A DNA stretch of 64,000 nucleotides from Rhizophagus clarus. Taxonomy: Eukaryota > Glomeromycota > Glomeromycetes > Glomerales > Glomeraceae. Below are positions 11,780 through 22,486 of the stretch, one piece after another (position 1 is the stretch's first letter; the number at the start of each line of letters is the position of its first letter). Below the pieces are notes generated by a model, which was given only the letters and a program-made list of their open reading frames with translations, was not told the origin of the DNA and ran no database searches. The stretch covers positions 930,001-994,000 of the forward strand of contig BLAL01000079.1 in the NCBI GenBank assembly GCA_015698045.1, read 5' to 3'. Made by a program: the position numbers and the translations under genes.

Positions 11780-12560
11780 ATTGCGAATTACGGTAATTAA
11801 AGGAAGAATATCCCTATCTCTGGATAGGATGACATAAAATAACGTGACAATATCGGTTCAACACTAATATTATATTGAAACTTGTTAAAAATGTTGAATT
11901 AGAGTGTCTGGATTATGGCGCAAGCTCTGCGAAATTAAAGTTACGATCGTACCTGATTAAATTAAGCTGAAACACTTGAACCTAAAAGAAACAGAAGAAA
12001 CGTTATTATAACGTTCCTTACAAAAAAAAAGAAAAAGAAAAGAAAAAAAGTAAATTCATATAACATTTCTTACAAAAAAAAAAAAAAAAAAAAAAAATAT
12101 TAAGTTTCGCATCTCTCTCACTGGATGGTTAACATAAAACAACGTGACGATATCGTTATGACACTAATATTATATTGAAACTTGTTAAAAATGTTGAATT
12201 GATGAACCTAAAAGAAACAGAAGAAACGTTATTATAACGTTCCTTACAAAAAAAAAAAGAAAAGAAAAAAAGAAAATTCATATATTCTTACAAAAAAAAA
12301 AAAAAATATTAAGTTTCGCATCTCTCTCACCGGATGGTTAACATAAAACAACGTGACGATATCGTTATGACACTAATATTATCTTGAAACTTGTTTAAAA
12401 TGTTGAATTGATAAGTTTCTGATTACGACGCAAATTTCTGCGAAATTAAAGATACGGTCGTGCCTGGTAAATTACTTAGACATCTCTCTTTCCGAATGCT
12501 AATATAAAACAACGTGACGATATCATTATGACGCTAGAACAATCGCATTCCCAAGTATAA
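11780..12560 (+). repeat. Tandem repeat, about 200-bp unit
   Basis: Four diverged copies contain AACGTGACGATATCGTTATG followed by ACACTAATATTAT and TGAAACTTGTT. Copies start near 11810, 12105, 12310 and 12485. The first two also carry a shared AGAAACAGAAGAAACGTTAT block followed by an A-run. The array lies just downstream of the palindrome and shares its GATATC words. Confidence 0.75.
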
Positions 12561-12736
12561 AAAAGAGGGGAAATAATACTATACCGAAACTTTCTTTGCG
12601 CACATTCCGAATTTCGTCCGAATTTCGTCGCAAATATTATTATACACTACTATTAAAAAATTTTTCTTTTTTAAAAAAAAATAATAATAAATAGATAAAT
12701 AAATAAAAAAATACATCCCGAATTTCTGTTATATTG

Positions 12737-13016
12737 TTAAAAAATATTTCTAAACAATATTTGCACAGCAAGAGCTAAAATTTGTAAAACAATTAATATT
12801 ATTATAAATAACTTCTTGTTTCGTACCTGTCAAGGTGTCGAATAAACTATTTTTCAATGTTGAGATTACGCCGGAATAAAAAATAGACGCGTATATGATT
12901 GTTAATATTATTAAGAAATATTTTAAATAGACTGACAATATTAAAATGTAAGTTATTACAGTAAAATGTAGAGAATGGAGTAGAAATAACCATCGTGCGA
13001 ATGTTTTAACAAACAA
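12737..13016 (-). CDS. Possible small two-exon membrane protein
   Basis: An open frame starts at 13016 and reaches a GTACGA donor after codon 63. A TTTTAG acceptor at 12775 continues it in frame (exons 13016-12827 and 12774-12737, 52-nt intron) for about 76 residues. Two strongly hydrophobic segments (about residues 8-30 and 32-52) suggest an integral membrane protein. I do not recognise a family. A perfect TTATCACGTGATAA palindrome lies 38 bp upstream of the start, which mildly favours a real promoter. In DNA this AT-rich a chance frame cannot be excluded. Confidence 0.3.
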
Positions 13017-13053
13017 ACAATGATTTTGATTGGATAATCAATACAAAGTCACG

Positions 13054-13067
13054 TTATCACGTGATAA
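13054..13067. promoter_or_regulatory. TTATCACGTGATAA palindrome (E-box-like)
   Basis: A 14-bp perfect palindrome around CACGTG, just upstream of the small membrane frame and next to an inverted CCAAT word (ATTGG at about 13029). CACGTG is the core recognised by fungal bHLH factors of the Cbf1/Pho4 type (known). Use of this site is inferred. Confidence 0.4.
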
Positions 13068-13244
13068 GTAATGGACCGGTCACGATACCATAATGATATC
13101 AAAACGATATTGTTGTATTTATTTAATAAAAAAAAGATACTGTATCATTTTGATATTGTTAAAACAATAATGAATTTAATGAGTAAACGTAGTATAAACT
13201 TATATTTATATTGTAAATTTATTAACATAATATTACTAATAAAG

Positions 13245-16200
13245 CTATATAGCCGTAAAATAATAATTATTTTTTATCCACAAATCAATTTTCGTATCAT
13301 AGACAAAGTGAACTTTCTGTACGTGGTCAATTATTGATATCGGGAAGATTCTTCTCCAGCGAATGTCTTGGCTTGTCTGAATGCGAAAAAGAGGACATTT
13401 CAATACGTTGTGAATTCTGTTAATATTGTCAAACCAATCAATTGTAATAAAGGCATAATATTTATCATCATTGCCTTTGTATTTGAAGATCCCTTTTATA
13501 ATCGCATAACATTCACCACTGTCTTCCTCGTGTATTGTTACGACGTCACCAATATGAAGATGTACTTTGGAAAAGACGCCATCGCTTTCTTCCATAGTGT
13601 ATGTCGCCAATTCATACCAGCCCATTTGAGAATATATAAGAGCTGACTTTTGTCCAATGTCCATAAATGAAAGAAGCAGCTCAGATTTGAAATTTGGCAA
13701 ATTTTTCATGATATTTTCACGATCCTGATGGGACAAGCTCCTCTTTAAGATAATATTTGTAATAAAATCCACTGGAGATGAAATCGCTATATAAATAAAA
13801 TTACGTTAATAATTGCGGAAATATTATTATTATAAAATTGTAATACAAACCTTCTTCATTTTCTTCCAGTTCTTGTTCATTTGATACCTTGTCTTCAGTA
13901 ATATACCAATTAGTCAATAAATTTCTAAAATTTGAGGACATAGTAGCGAAACCTCTACAAGGTTGTGATAATCTTTGATCTGCGCCTCCATCTACTAAAT
14001 GACGAATTGCAAAGAGCGTAGTATACCGCTTTAACAAGTCTAGCTCGACATTCTTGCAATTTGTTCGTGGTACCATTGCTTTAAAGATCCGATGCACCAT
14101 CTCTTTGATACTAACTTGAGTGTTTATAAGAGTACCATAAGTCCTTGCATGCACCAGCAAGTGGATATTGATATGCAGGTTTGGTAAGTTAGCAAATTCA
14201 GGAAAAACCTAAAGCCACATTATTAAATAATATTTTATATATTGATAAATAAAAAATAAAAAATTATATAAGAATTATGAATAATTGTACCTTTGGAAGA
14301 ATTTTCATTTCTTCTTCAAGGCATTTTTGTAATTCGTCATACGAATCTAATGTAAACTTGCTTTCAAAAACCATCCTCATTGTTTTTGCTACATATACCC
14401 AACAAGCAATTATTACATTTTTCGCCATGTTAATGCGTGATTCTTGAATTCGTCGCAGAATGCTTCTGGATTCATTTTCCTTTAAGCTTGATGTTTCTAA
14501 AAAACTATTAAGTATAAAAGGCATTATCATAGCGAGCCTAAGATAGTCAGACATCATGAAACTAGCATTGTGACTAATTGGATTTGGCAAACGAGACCAT
14601 TTTTTTGGTTTCTCAAAGTTCTTCCAGGCTTTGATAAACTCGTCCTCTCCTTTTTGTGAAAATAATTCGCACCTGTGGAAATCAAAAAGCTTTATTAAAA
14701 GATTTTGTTCGTTACATATCTAGCTAAAGTTAATTAAATTCAAAGATCATACGTTAATTTAAGAAGTCGTCCAATCTTCCCAGCAGTTGCATGATATACA
14801 TCTTGAGGTGTCTGTAGATGCCTTTCTCTTAGCAGCCTATTCAAAATGCTAGGCCTTGTTCTTAGTCCAAACTCAGTACAAAGTCGTCTTTGCCTTGTGG
14901 TAGCAGGTTCGTTAAATATCTTTTTAAATTGATCGTCAGTGATGTGATGATATCTTGATGTTGCTGGTAACTCCTGAGAGAAGTTGGTAAGTGATTCTCG
15001 AGAGGCTGTACAAGTGCGGCAACCTTTATTGGCATTATGTCGTAATACACCACACATGTCATTCCCTTGTGGTAAATCAGCAGTTACGACACCTAAACCG
15101 GCTATCACCCAAGCATCTTGGCCATTCACTTCCATTAATTTTCCTTGTTCGAATTCTTTCATTTCAGAAATAAATGGCAACATGAATTCATTGAAATTAC
15201 CACCGAAAGGAACAAACCCGAGAACAAAGTGATTTTTGAGCAACTTTCTTTGACGGGCAGGCATATTTCCAAACTGCACATAAACACCTCCTAACGAATG
15301 ATAAACATTCCTAAATGTTCCAAAATCATCGTAGTATATGTCCAAAAACAGCTTATAAACCGGAATTGTTGGAGATGGTGGCTGCCTTATGGAAATATAT
15401 TCCGAAGGATGTTGATAAGAGAACGTTGCATCACGAATGCGCCAGTGTGTATGATGTTTATAAAGTATTTCGGTAATTCGTAGTGTATCTGCAGCAACCT
15501 TTTCTGAAATTTGTGATGTTGTTATTGTCAAGAATGGTTCATCTTGTAACCAAACTTCTCCGGAAAGAGAGCGATTTTGTCTTAATTCTCCCTTAAAAGT
15601 TCCAGGCAAGTCACTATAATCTAGAACTTTTTGGATTCTCAGCCGATACTGTTGGTTCTCTTCATTTAATAATATCGCTCTCAATCTGCCAAGTTTTCGC
15701 TCATTGTCGTAATAGTAAACAAAATCGCCGCATTGGTATATCTCTATTATATACATATGAAAAAAGTATTAGTCTCTTGTACTTTATTGCTTCGCCTCTC
15801 TACCATCAGCTTGCATTTAATAAATAATTACCCCCTGATATCATTAATTGTTCTTGACCGAAAAGAGGTGACTCTGCCCATAAGGTACCATGCCAGTACT
15901 CAGATTTTGTTTTTGAATCGACACCAGCACCAAAATACATTTCCTTTAATAGTGATGGGTTGTTAAGAACATTCCAAATGATATCACTTATTGAAAGTTG
16001 ATATGCCATCTTTGAATCCTTTAAAGTTGATGGTGTTTTTTTTGATGAAATTGAGATAGATTTTGCTGATATTGAGGGAAGAGGAAGACACTCCCTCCAT
16101 GCTCAAAATCTCCGAATATTCTTTACAATATGATCTCTATTAAATTCTGGTCTCATGATAATGTCAACAAGATCTTCATATGCATTTGTTGAAATATTAT

Positions 16201-16870
16201 GCTTATAAATCCAACAAAATAAGGCAGCAGTAGTTAAATTTTGAAAATATGGAGCAAAATCACCATCATAAGATGGTAACTTATCTTTAGCCAATGCTTC
16301 ATCAACGAATAGCTTTTCTTCTGAGATATCAGAATCATGTCTTTCTTCATTATCTGACGACATTGTTTCATATTCTTCATCACTTTCTAAGGACATTATA
16401 TAATCGCTTTCTGTTTCATTCTCTGATGATGTTGAAATCATGTTGGTATCACCTTCTTCATTATTGCTTCGTTGTTCTAAATCATCATCATTATCGTTTC
16501 ATTGTTCTAAATGATCATTATCGCTTCATTGTTCTAAATGATCATCATTGCTTCGTTGTTCTAAATCATCACCATTATCGCTTCGCTGTTCTATATGATC
16601 ATCATCGCTTCGTTGTTCTAAATCATCACCATTATCGCTTCACTGTTCTATATGATCATTATCGCTTCGTTGTTCTAAATCATCATCTCCGTCACCATAT
16701 TCATTATACTCTTCGCCGCTAATATTATCATCTTCAAAATCTTTTTGTACCATTTTTTCATTGTCATCATTATCCGATAATAAAAATCTGTTGGGCAACC
16801 TTCTAAAATTATTACGGATACGAAAAGGTAATGTAGCAATATTCGCTTTTCGAGGTTTATTTCGTAACAT
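13245..16870 (-). pseudogene. Tnp2-type (CACTA/Plavaka-like) transposase, four in-frame TGA codons
   Basis: Five exons join in frame: 16870-15832, 15743-14753, 14672-14291, 14208-13851, 13786-13245, about 1,103 codons, all four introns with good GT/AG ends. The N-terminus has acidic imperfect repeats (LEQRSDDDHIEQ type), then a helical block (YFQNLTTAALFCWIYKH). The core shows DIYYDDFGTFRN, where the first catalytic Asp is expected, and ADLPQGNDMCGV...GCRTC, matching the Tnp2 pattern D-P-A-R-K-C-G-F...GC-KC. Further conserved blocks are LPNPISHNASFMM and LDLLKRYTTLFAIRHLVDGG. The only lesions are TGA codons at 16640-16642, 16526-16528, 16499-16501 and 16103-16105. Sister repeat units carry CGA (Arg) at equivalent places. 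A DNA-transposon transposase, recently inactivated. Confidence 0.8.
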
Positions 16871-16984
16871 GGCTATGATAATAATTATAATAAGGAATAA
16901 TAAAATGAGTAAATTTAAAAAATGTCCATGCGCGTTTGTGTATTTAATTCATTAACTGCTTTTATAATATTTTTAATTGGAAAT

Positions 16985-18595
16985 CATAGTATCGCGACCG
17001 CAGCACATAAACGGAAATTTTGGGTTAACAAATTTCTCATTAATGGAAATTTTGGGCAATGATCTGGTTACATGTAAAGAAATTTGTATGAAATCGTGAC
17101 CGCAGGACATAAACGGAAATTTATAAACGGAAATTTATATTGAAATTTCGAGAAAAAAAAATTGTCAATGGTTACATTAGTTCTTGGATCACAGTACATT
17201 AATGGAAATCTTGGGGAAAATGATCTAAAATTGACGTGTTAACAACAGTTACATGCAAAGAAATTTTGTATGAATATCGTGCGTGACTGCAGAACATAAA
17301 CGGAAATTTAGATTACTAATTTCTTAAATTTTGGGAAAATCGACATGCAAAGAAATTTTGTATGAATATTGTGACCGCGGGACATAAACGGAAATTTGAA
17401 TTGATCAGAAATTTTCTTAATGGCTACATTGGTTCTTTACTTACAATGCATTAACGAAGTTTTGAGGCAATGATCTGAAGAGTTGACTTCTTTAACGGTT
17501 ATATGTAAAGGAATTTATATGAATATTGTGACCGCAAGACATAAGCGGAAATTTAGATCATCGAATTTTGGGATAATTGATCGGAAAAAAAATTCGTTAA
17601 TAGTTAGTTACATTAACTAATGAATTATATAATGAACAACATCGTAACTATAGAAATTTGGGTTAACAAAGCTCTTGAATTTAGGATTGATGTTTTGACG
17701 ATTACATGTAAAGAAATTTATATAGGCTGCTGGACATAACGGAAATTGGTTAACAAAGCTTTTCTGAAAAATTGACATTACATTTTAAGAATATCGTGAT
17801 CGCAGCACATTTAGACAAGACAAATGATCAGAAAAAAATTGTTAGCAATTCGTGTTCCAGTTTATATGAAATTTTGATTTTTATGATTTTAAATTATTAC
17901 AATCAATTATTATGATAAAATCACTAGTTGTGAGCTTTACGGATATATACAATTATAAAATTACATAAGATTTATTTTTTTATTGAAATAAATTGAAAAG
18001 AAGGTGGATATAATATTAATGAGATATTAATTTCATATAATGGCAATATCAATTCTAACAAATAATTTTAAAGTGTTAAATATTTCAAATTATCACAAAA
18101 TATTAAAGAATCAAATGATCATACTTTTTTCACCATCCGAGCCCAGTCTCCCATGGTCTTCGCTCAGTTGTTACGAGACGGACGTTTCCGTTTCTTTTTA
18201 ATGTTGGTCTGAAGAAGATCGTTCGATCGGGTTTGTTCTTTTATTAGATCGTCTAGCGAGATCAATATCATATTATCTATATATGAAAGAAACTATTTGA
18301 ATATTATCATACGTTATTTAATGAATTAATATACCAGGTATTTTTTTTTTATACCTGTTTCTTCTCTACTAGGTTTGGGAGAGGACATTTTCTTTCTATC
18401 TTTTTTTTATTAGAAATCTAAAAACTCTGATCTGAGATGTGGTATTTTTATATGTAACTGATAAGATATGGACAGTCAAACTTTAAAAAAAATATCAATT
18501 GAATTCTTTGGGAAAAAAGCACAAAGTAAATTTTTTTATAATATTACGACTGTGATATCATGACTGCACTATATAAAAGGAAATTTGGGTCAACA
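16985..18595 (+). repeat. Subterminal-like motif array, forward copies
   Basis: About eight diverged copies of a motif close to GTGACCGCAGGACATAAACG, followed by GAAATTT, are spaced roughly 80-200 bp apart. They are usually preceded by a TTACATGTAAAGAAATTT block and followed by GTTAATGGTTACATT. The array starts just beyond the 5' end of the transposase gene, where CACTA-type elements carry subterminal repeats. No coding frame is visible. A short GC-richer patch (about 18140-18260) interrupts the array near 18.2 kb. Confidence 0.7.
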
Positions 18596-20194
18596 ACTTG
18601 AAAAGTTTTTTTTAAAACTTCATTACATAATTCCGAGATAGAGAACTAATGTAACAAATTCTGTCAATGCGCTGCAGATAAAAATCAATGTAACCATTAA
18701 CAATTTTTTTTCCTGATCAATTATTGATCTAAATTTCCATTTATTTATCGCGACCACGATATTCATGTCAAATTTTTCAGATCATTACCCTAGATTTTAC
18801 CAATGTGCTGCAGATAAAGATCTTTTGCAGATAAAGAATCAACAGAACTGTTGACAAAATTTTTTTCTGATCAATTTTTTGATCTAAATTTCTGTTCATG
18901 TCCTGCGATCACCTTACATGTAACCGCAATTTTTCCATTTCCCAAAATTTCATCAATTTACTTTACATTGCACTAATATTGCACTGTTAAATATTTAATA
19001 TAATATTTTTTCTATTAAGATTAAAAGAATAGTTAATAATTTATTATCAATCCTAATTATTAAAATAAATATATAATATATTAAACTTATGAAAAAATGT
19101 ACTCTATTTAAGTATTAGGACAGCATAATATAGTACGTACAGTATAATTCTTTAACCCTGATTATGTAACCATTAACAAATTTTTCTCCTGATCAATTAT
19201 CCCGAAAATCCGTTTATGTCCTGCGATCACGATATTCACGTTAAATTTTTCAGATTACCCCTGAATTCTATCAATGCGCTGCAGATAAAAAATCAATGTA
19301 ATCATTAACAATTTTTTTCCGGTCAATTATTGATCTAAATTTCTATTTATTTATTGCGACCACGATATTCATGCCAAATTTTTCAGATCATTACCCTAGA
19401 TTTCACAAATGTGCTGCAGATAAAGATCTTTTGCAGATAAAGAATTAACAGAACTGTTGACAAAATTTTTTTCTGATCAATTTGTTGATCTAAATTTCTG
19501 TTCATGTCCTGCGATCACCTTACATGTAACCACAATTTTTCCATTTCCCAAAATTTCATCAATTTACTATATACATTGCACTAATATTGTACTGTTAAAT
19601 ATTTAATATAATATTTTTTCTATTAAGATTAAAAGAATAGTTAATAATTTATTATCAATCCTAATTATTAAAATAAATATATAATATATTAAACATATGA
19701 AAAAATGTACTCTATTTAAGTATTAGGACAGCATAGTAATATAGTACGTACAGTATAATTCTTCAACCCTGATTATGTAAACATTAACAAATTTTTTCTC
19801 CTGATCAATTATCCCGAAAATCCGTTTATGTCTTGCGATCACGATATTCATGTCAAATTTTTCAGATTACCCCTGAATTCTATCAATGCGCTGCAGATAA
19901 AAAATCAATGTAACCATTAATAATTTTTTCCGATCAATTATTGATCTAAATTTCTATTTATTTATTGCGATCACGATATTCATGTCAAATTTTTCAGATC
20001 ATTACCCTAGATTTCACCAATGTGCTGCAAATAAAGATCTTTTGCAGATAAAGAATCAACAGAACTGTTGACAAAATTTTTCTGACCAATTTTTTGATCT
20101 AAATTTCTATTTATATCCTGCGATCACCTTACATGTAACCGCAATTTTTCCATTGCCCAAAATTTCATCAATGTACTGTAAACATTGCATTAAT

Positions 20195-21725
20195 AGGACC
20201 CAGAAATATACATATAGGGGTAGGGTCTATCAATGCGTCGTCATCATAGTGGAGTTGGACGGAGTAAGGTTTTGATTTGCGTATAATTTAGGAGATTTTT
20301 GTCCATAGTAAGGTCATTAGATTGCGTATTTTTATCAAAAATTTTTATATGTAAAAGATTTAATTTGCGTATTTTGACCTATATTTTTATTTGGCTGATC
20401 ATATATACTGTTGTAGAAAATTATTCGATATGCTAAAATACGATTTATCAATCATAAAATTTACAATTTTATAGTTTTAAATTTTTTTTTTTTTAAAAGA
20501 TTTTTTTATCGGTTTTTATAACCGAAATTTTTTTTTTAATATTTAATATTTTTTATCGGTTTTATAAACTGAAATTTTTTTTAATATTTATATTATTAGT
20601 AACTGAATTTTTTTTTAAAAAAAGATTTTTTATAAACCGAACCTTTTTCTTTTCCACTGATTTAAAAAAATAAAAAAAAAAACTATTTATAAAAAAAAAA
20701 GTACTAGATACTACTGAAGTATAAATTGGAACTAACGGACTCTTGCAAATATGGTGAGTTAAATGTAAGAAGCAGAATTCAATGTTAATAAAATTTTACT
20801 AACATTCCTTTTAGTTTTTTAGTACCTACATAATCAAGATTATTCTATTTTTTATAGCTTATTACATTGGTAAGTTTCAAATTTTTAGGAATTTTATCAA
20901 AAAATGCTTACTAATGTTTTATAATTTCTTTTTTATAGATTTCAGAATTCGATCAGAACTTGAAATTCAAGACGGGTAAGTATTTCTATAAGGAGATAAG
21001 CGGGTTTGATTTTTTATGTATTAAAGAGTATTTACTAACATTCTTTAACTTCTCTTTTGTAGATTTTGAAGTAAAATTTGGAATTCGAGACGGTTAAGTA
21101 TTCTAAAAGCGGGGGGGTGCGAGTTTGAATAAAGCGTTTGCTAACTTCTCTTTTTTGCGGAATTTAGACTAGAACTTGGAATAATTCAAGATAGGTGAGT
21201 ATTTCTAAAGGAAGAAGGAGTGGGTTTATATAAGAACACTTACTAATATTCTTTAACATCTCTTTTTGTAGATTTTGAACTGGAACTTCAAATTGGAATT
21301 TAAACATATTGTAGGAATGAACTTTCAAATATAAATATCAAAAAAAAAAAAATAATAATAAATTTTTTTCTAATTATAAAGCTATCTAAATTCGTATACA
21401 AATATTGTTAAAATATAATACATTTCATTATATTTCGTTAATATAACATAAAGAGAAACAAATATAATTTTTTTTTTTTTTTAATAAAAAAAAGACCGAT
21501 ATCAAACTGCAGATTATAGAAACTATATCATATGATATACTGCATTTTGCTGAATTAATTAATAATTGAAAATTTTAAGGTCTGAAATTTTATTTGCATA
21601 TTTTTGTGGTATTTTCAATATCAGGTGTCAAATTTGCGTACCGTTCATATAAAAAACCCTTGCGTACAGCTCATAGTAAAATTTTCTTTCATCATCTGAC
21701 CCCTATATATATATTTCTGGGTCCT
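20195..21725. mobile_element. 1,531-bp TIR element with 7-bp target duplication
   Basis: The ends are inverted repeats of about 27 bp (AGGACCCAGAAATATA then ATATAGGGG, one mismatch). They are flanked by the direct repeat CATTAAT at 20188-20194 and 21726-21732. The two intact 610-bp units nearby keep the undisturbed site (TTGCACTAATATTG), so this is a clean insertion. Five TTGCGTA words lie in the subterminal parts, in the same orientation at both ends. No transposase frame is visible, so it must be non-autonomous or use an unrecognised mechanism. The interior carries the intron-like module array described separately. The superfamily is unclear: 7-bp duplications are not typical of CACTA (3 bp), hAT (8 bp) or Tc1 (TA). 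Confidence 0.8.
20751..21310 (+). other. Tandem intron/mini-exon modules inside the TIR element
   Basis: From an ATG directly followed by GTGAGT (20751-20759), the DNA repeats a module of about 100-120 bp: branch site TTACTAAC, pyrimidine tract, TTTTGTAG acceptor, a 30-37-nt mini-exon similar to GAACTTGAAATTCAAGACGG, then a GTAAGTATTTCTA donor. The clearest mini-exons are 20939-20975, 21063-21092, about 21162-21194 and about 21271-21310. The first splices keep a frame (ATG, CTTATTACATTG, then the 37-nt exon), but a stop follows in the next unit, so any peptide is about 30 residues. Other units have lost a splice site (GCGG for an acceptor, GTTAAG for a donor). It could be a decayed gene grown by internal duplication, or a splice-competent non-coding array. 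Confidence 0.6.
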
Positions 21726-22486
21726 CATTAATATTGCACTGTTAAATATTTAATATAATATTTTTTCTATTTAGATTAGATTAAAAGAACAATCCTAATT
21801 ATTAAAATAAATATATAATATATTAAACATATGAAAAAAATGTACTCTATTTAAGTATTAGGACAGCATAATATAGTACGTACAGTATAATTCTTCAACT
21901 CTGATTATGTAACCATTAACAAATTTTTTCTCCTGATCAATTATCCCGAAAATCCATTTATGTCCTGCGATCACGATATTCATATAAAGTTTCTTTACTT
22001 GTAACCGTTAATATTGCTCGAAATTACCATTAATGTTCTGTGGACAAAGAGCTAATATACCCATTAAGGATTTTCCCGATCAATTATTCCAATAATTTGA
22101 AAATTTTGTTGGCCAAATTTCCGTTTATGTCCTACAGTTACGATACTCATATATAATTTCTTTACATGTAACCGTTAAGACGTCAAATTTTCCCAAAATT
22201 TTCGTCATAAAGAATCGATGTAACCATTAACAAATTTTTCCGATCAACTATCCAAGATTTAATGTAACCATGAACGTTTTTTTCGAGAATGCTAACCCAA
22301 TTTCCTTTTATGTGCTGCGGTCACGATGTAATTTTTTCTTAATATTAAGAGAAATCTCTATAAATAAATAAAGATGATGCTGTATTCATTTCGTCAGGAA
22401 TCACCTATTTCTTTACGTGACGAATCACCTATTTCTTTACGTTGCTACTAGCACAATACCGATAAGTACCATCTTGTTTGTTTATC

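Larger units (their letters stand above)
18661..22330 (-). repeat. Inverted copies of the same motif, 610-bp tandem units
   Basis: The motif appears here as its complement (CGTTTATGTCCTGCGATCAC) about eleven times, so the region mirrors 16985-18595 across a centre near 18.63 kb. It is organised as a tandem repeat of about 610 bp, with unit starts at CTRTCAATGCGCTGCAGATA near 18661, 19268 and 19880. The third unit is split by the TIR element 20195-21725 and resumes at 21726. The units are much more alike than the forward copies, so the amplification is younger. Confidence 0.75.

Noticed and set aside
16985..22330. CRISPR-like spaced repeats
   Set aside because: Motif spacing is irregular, copies are in both orientations and diverged, and the genome is eukaryotic.
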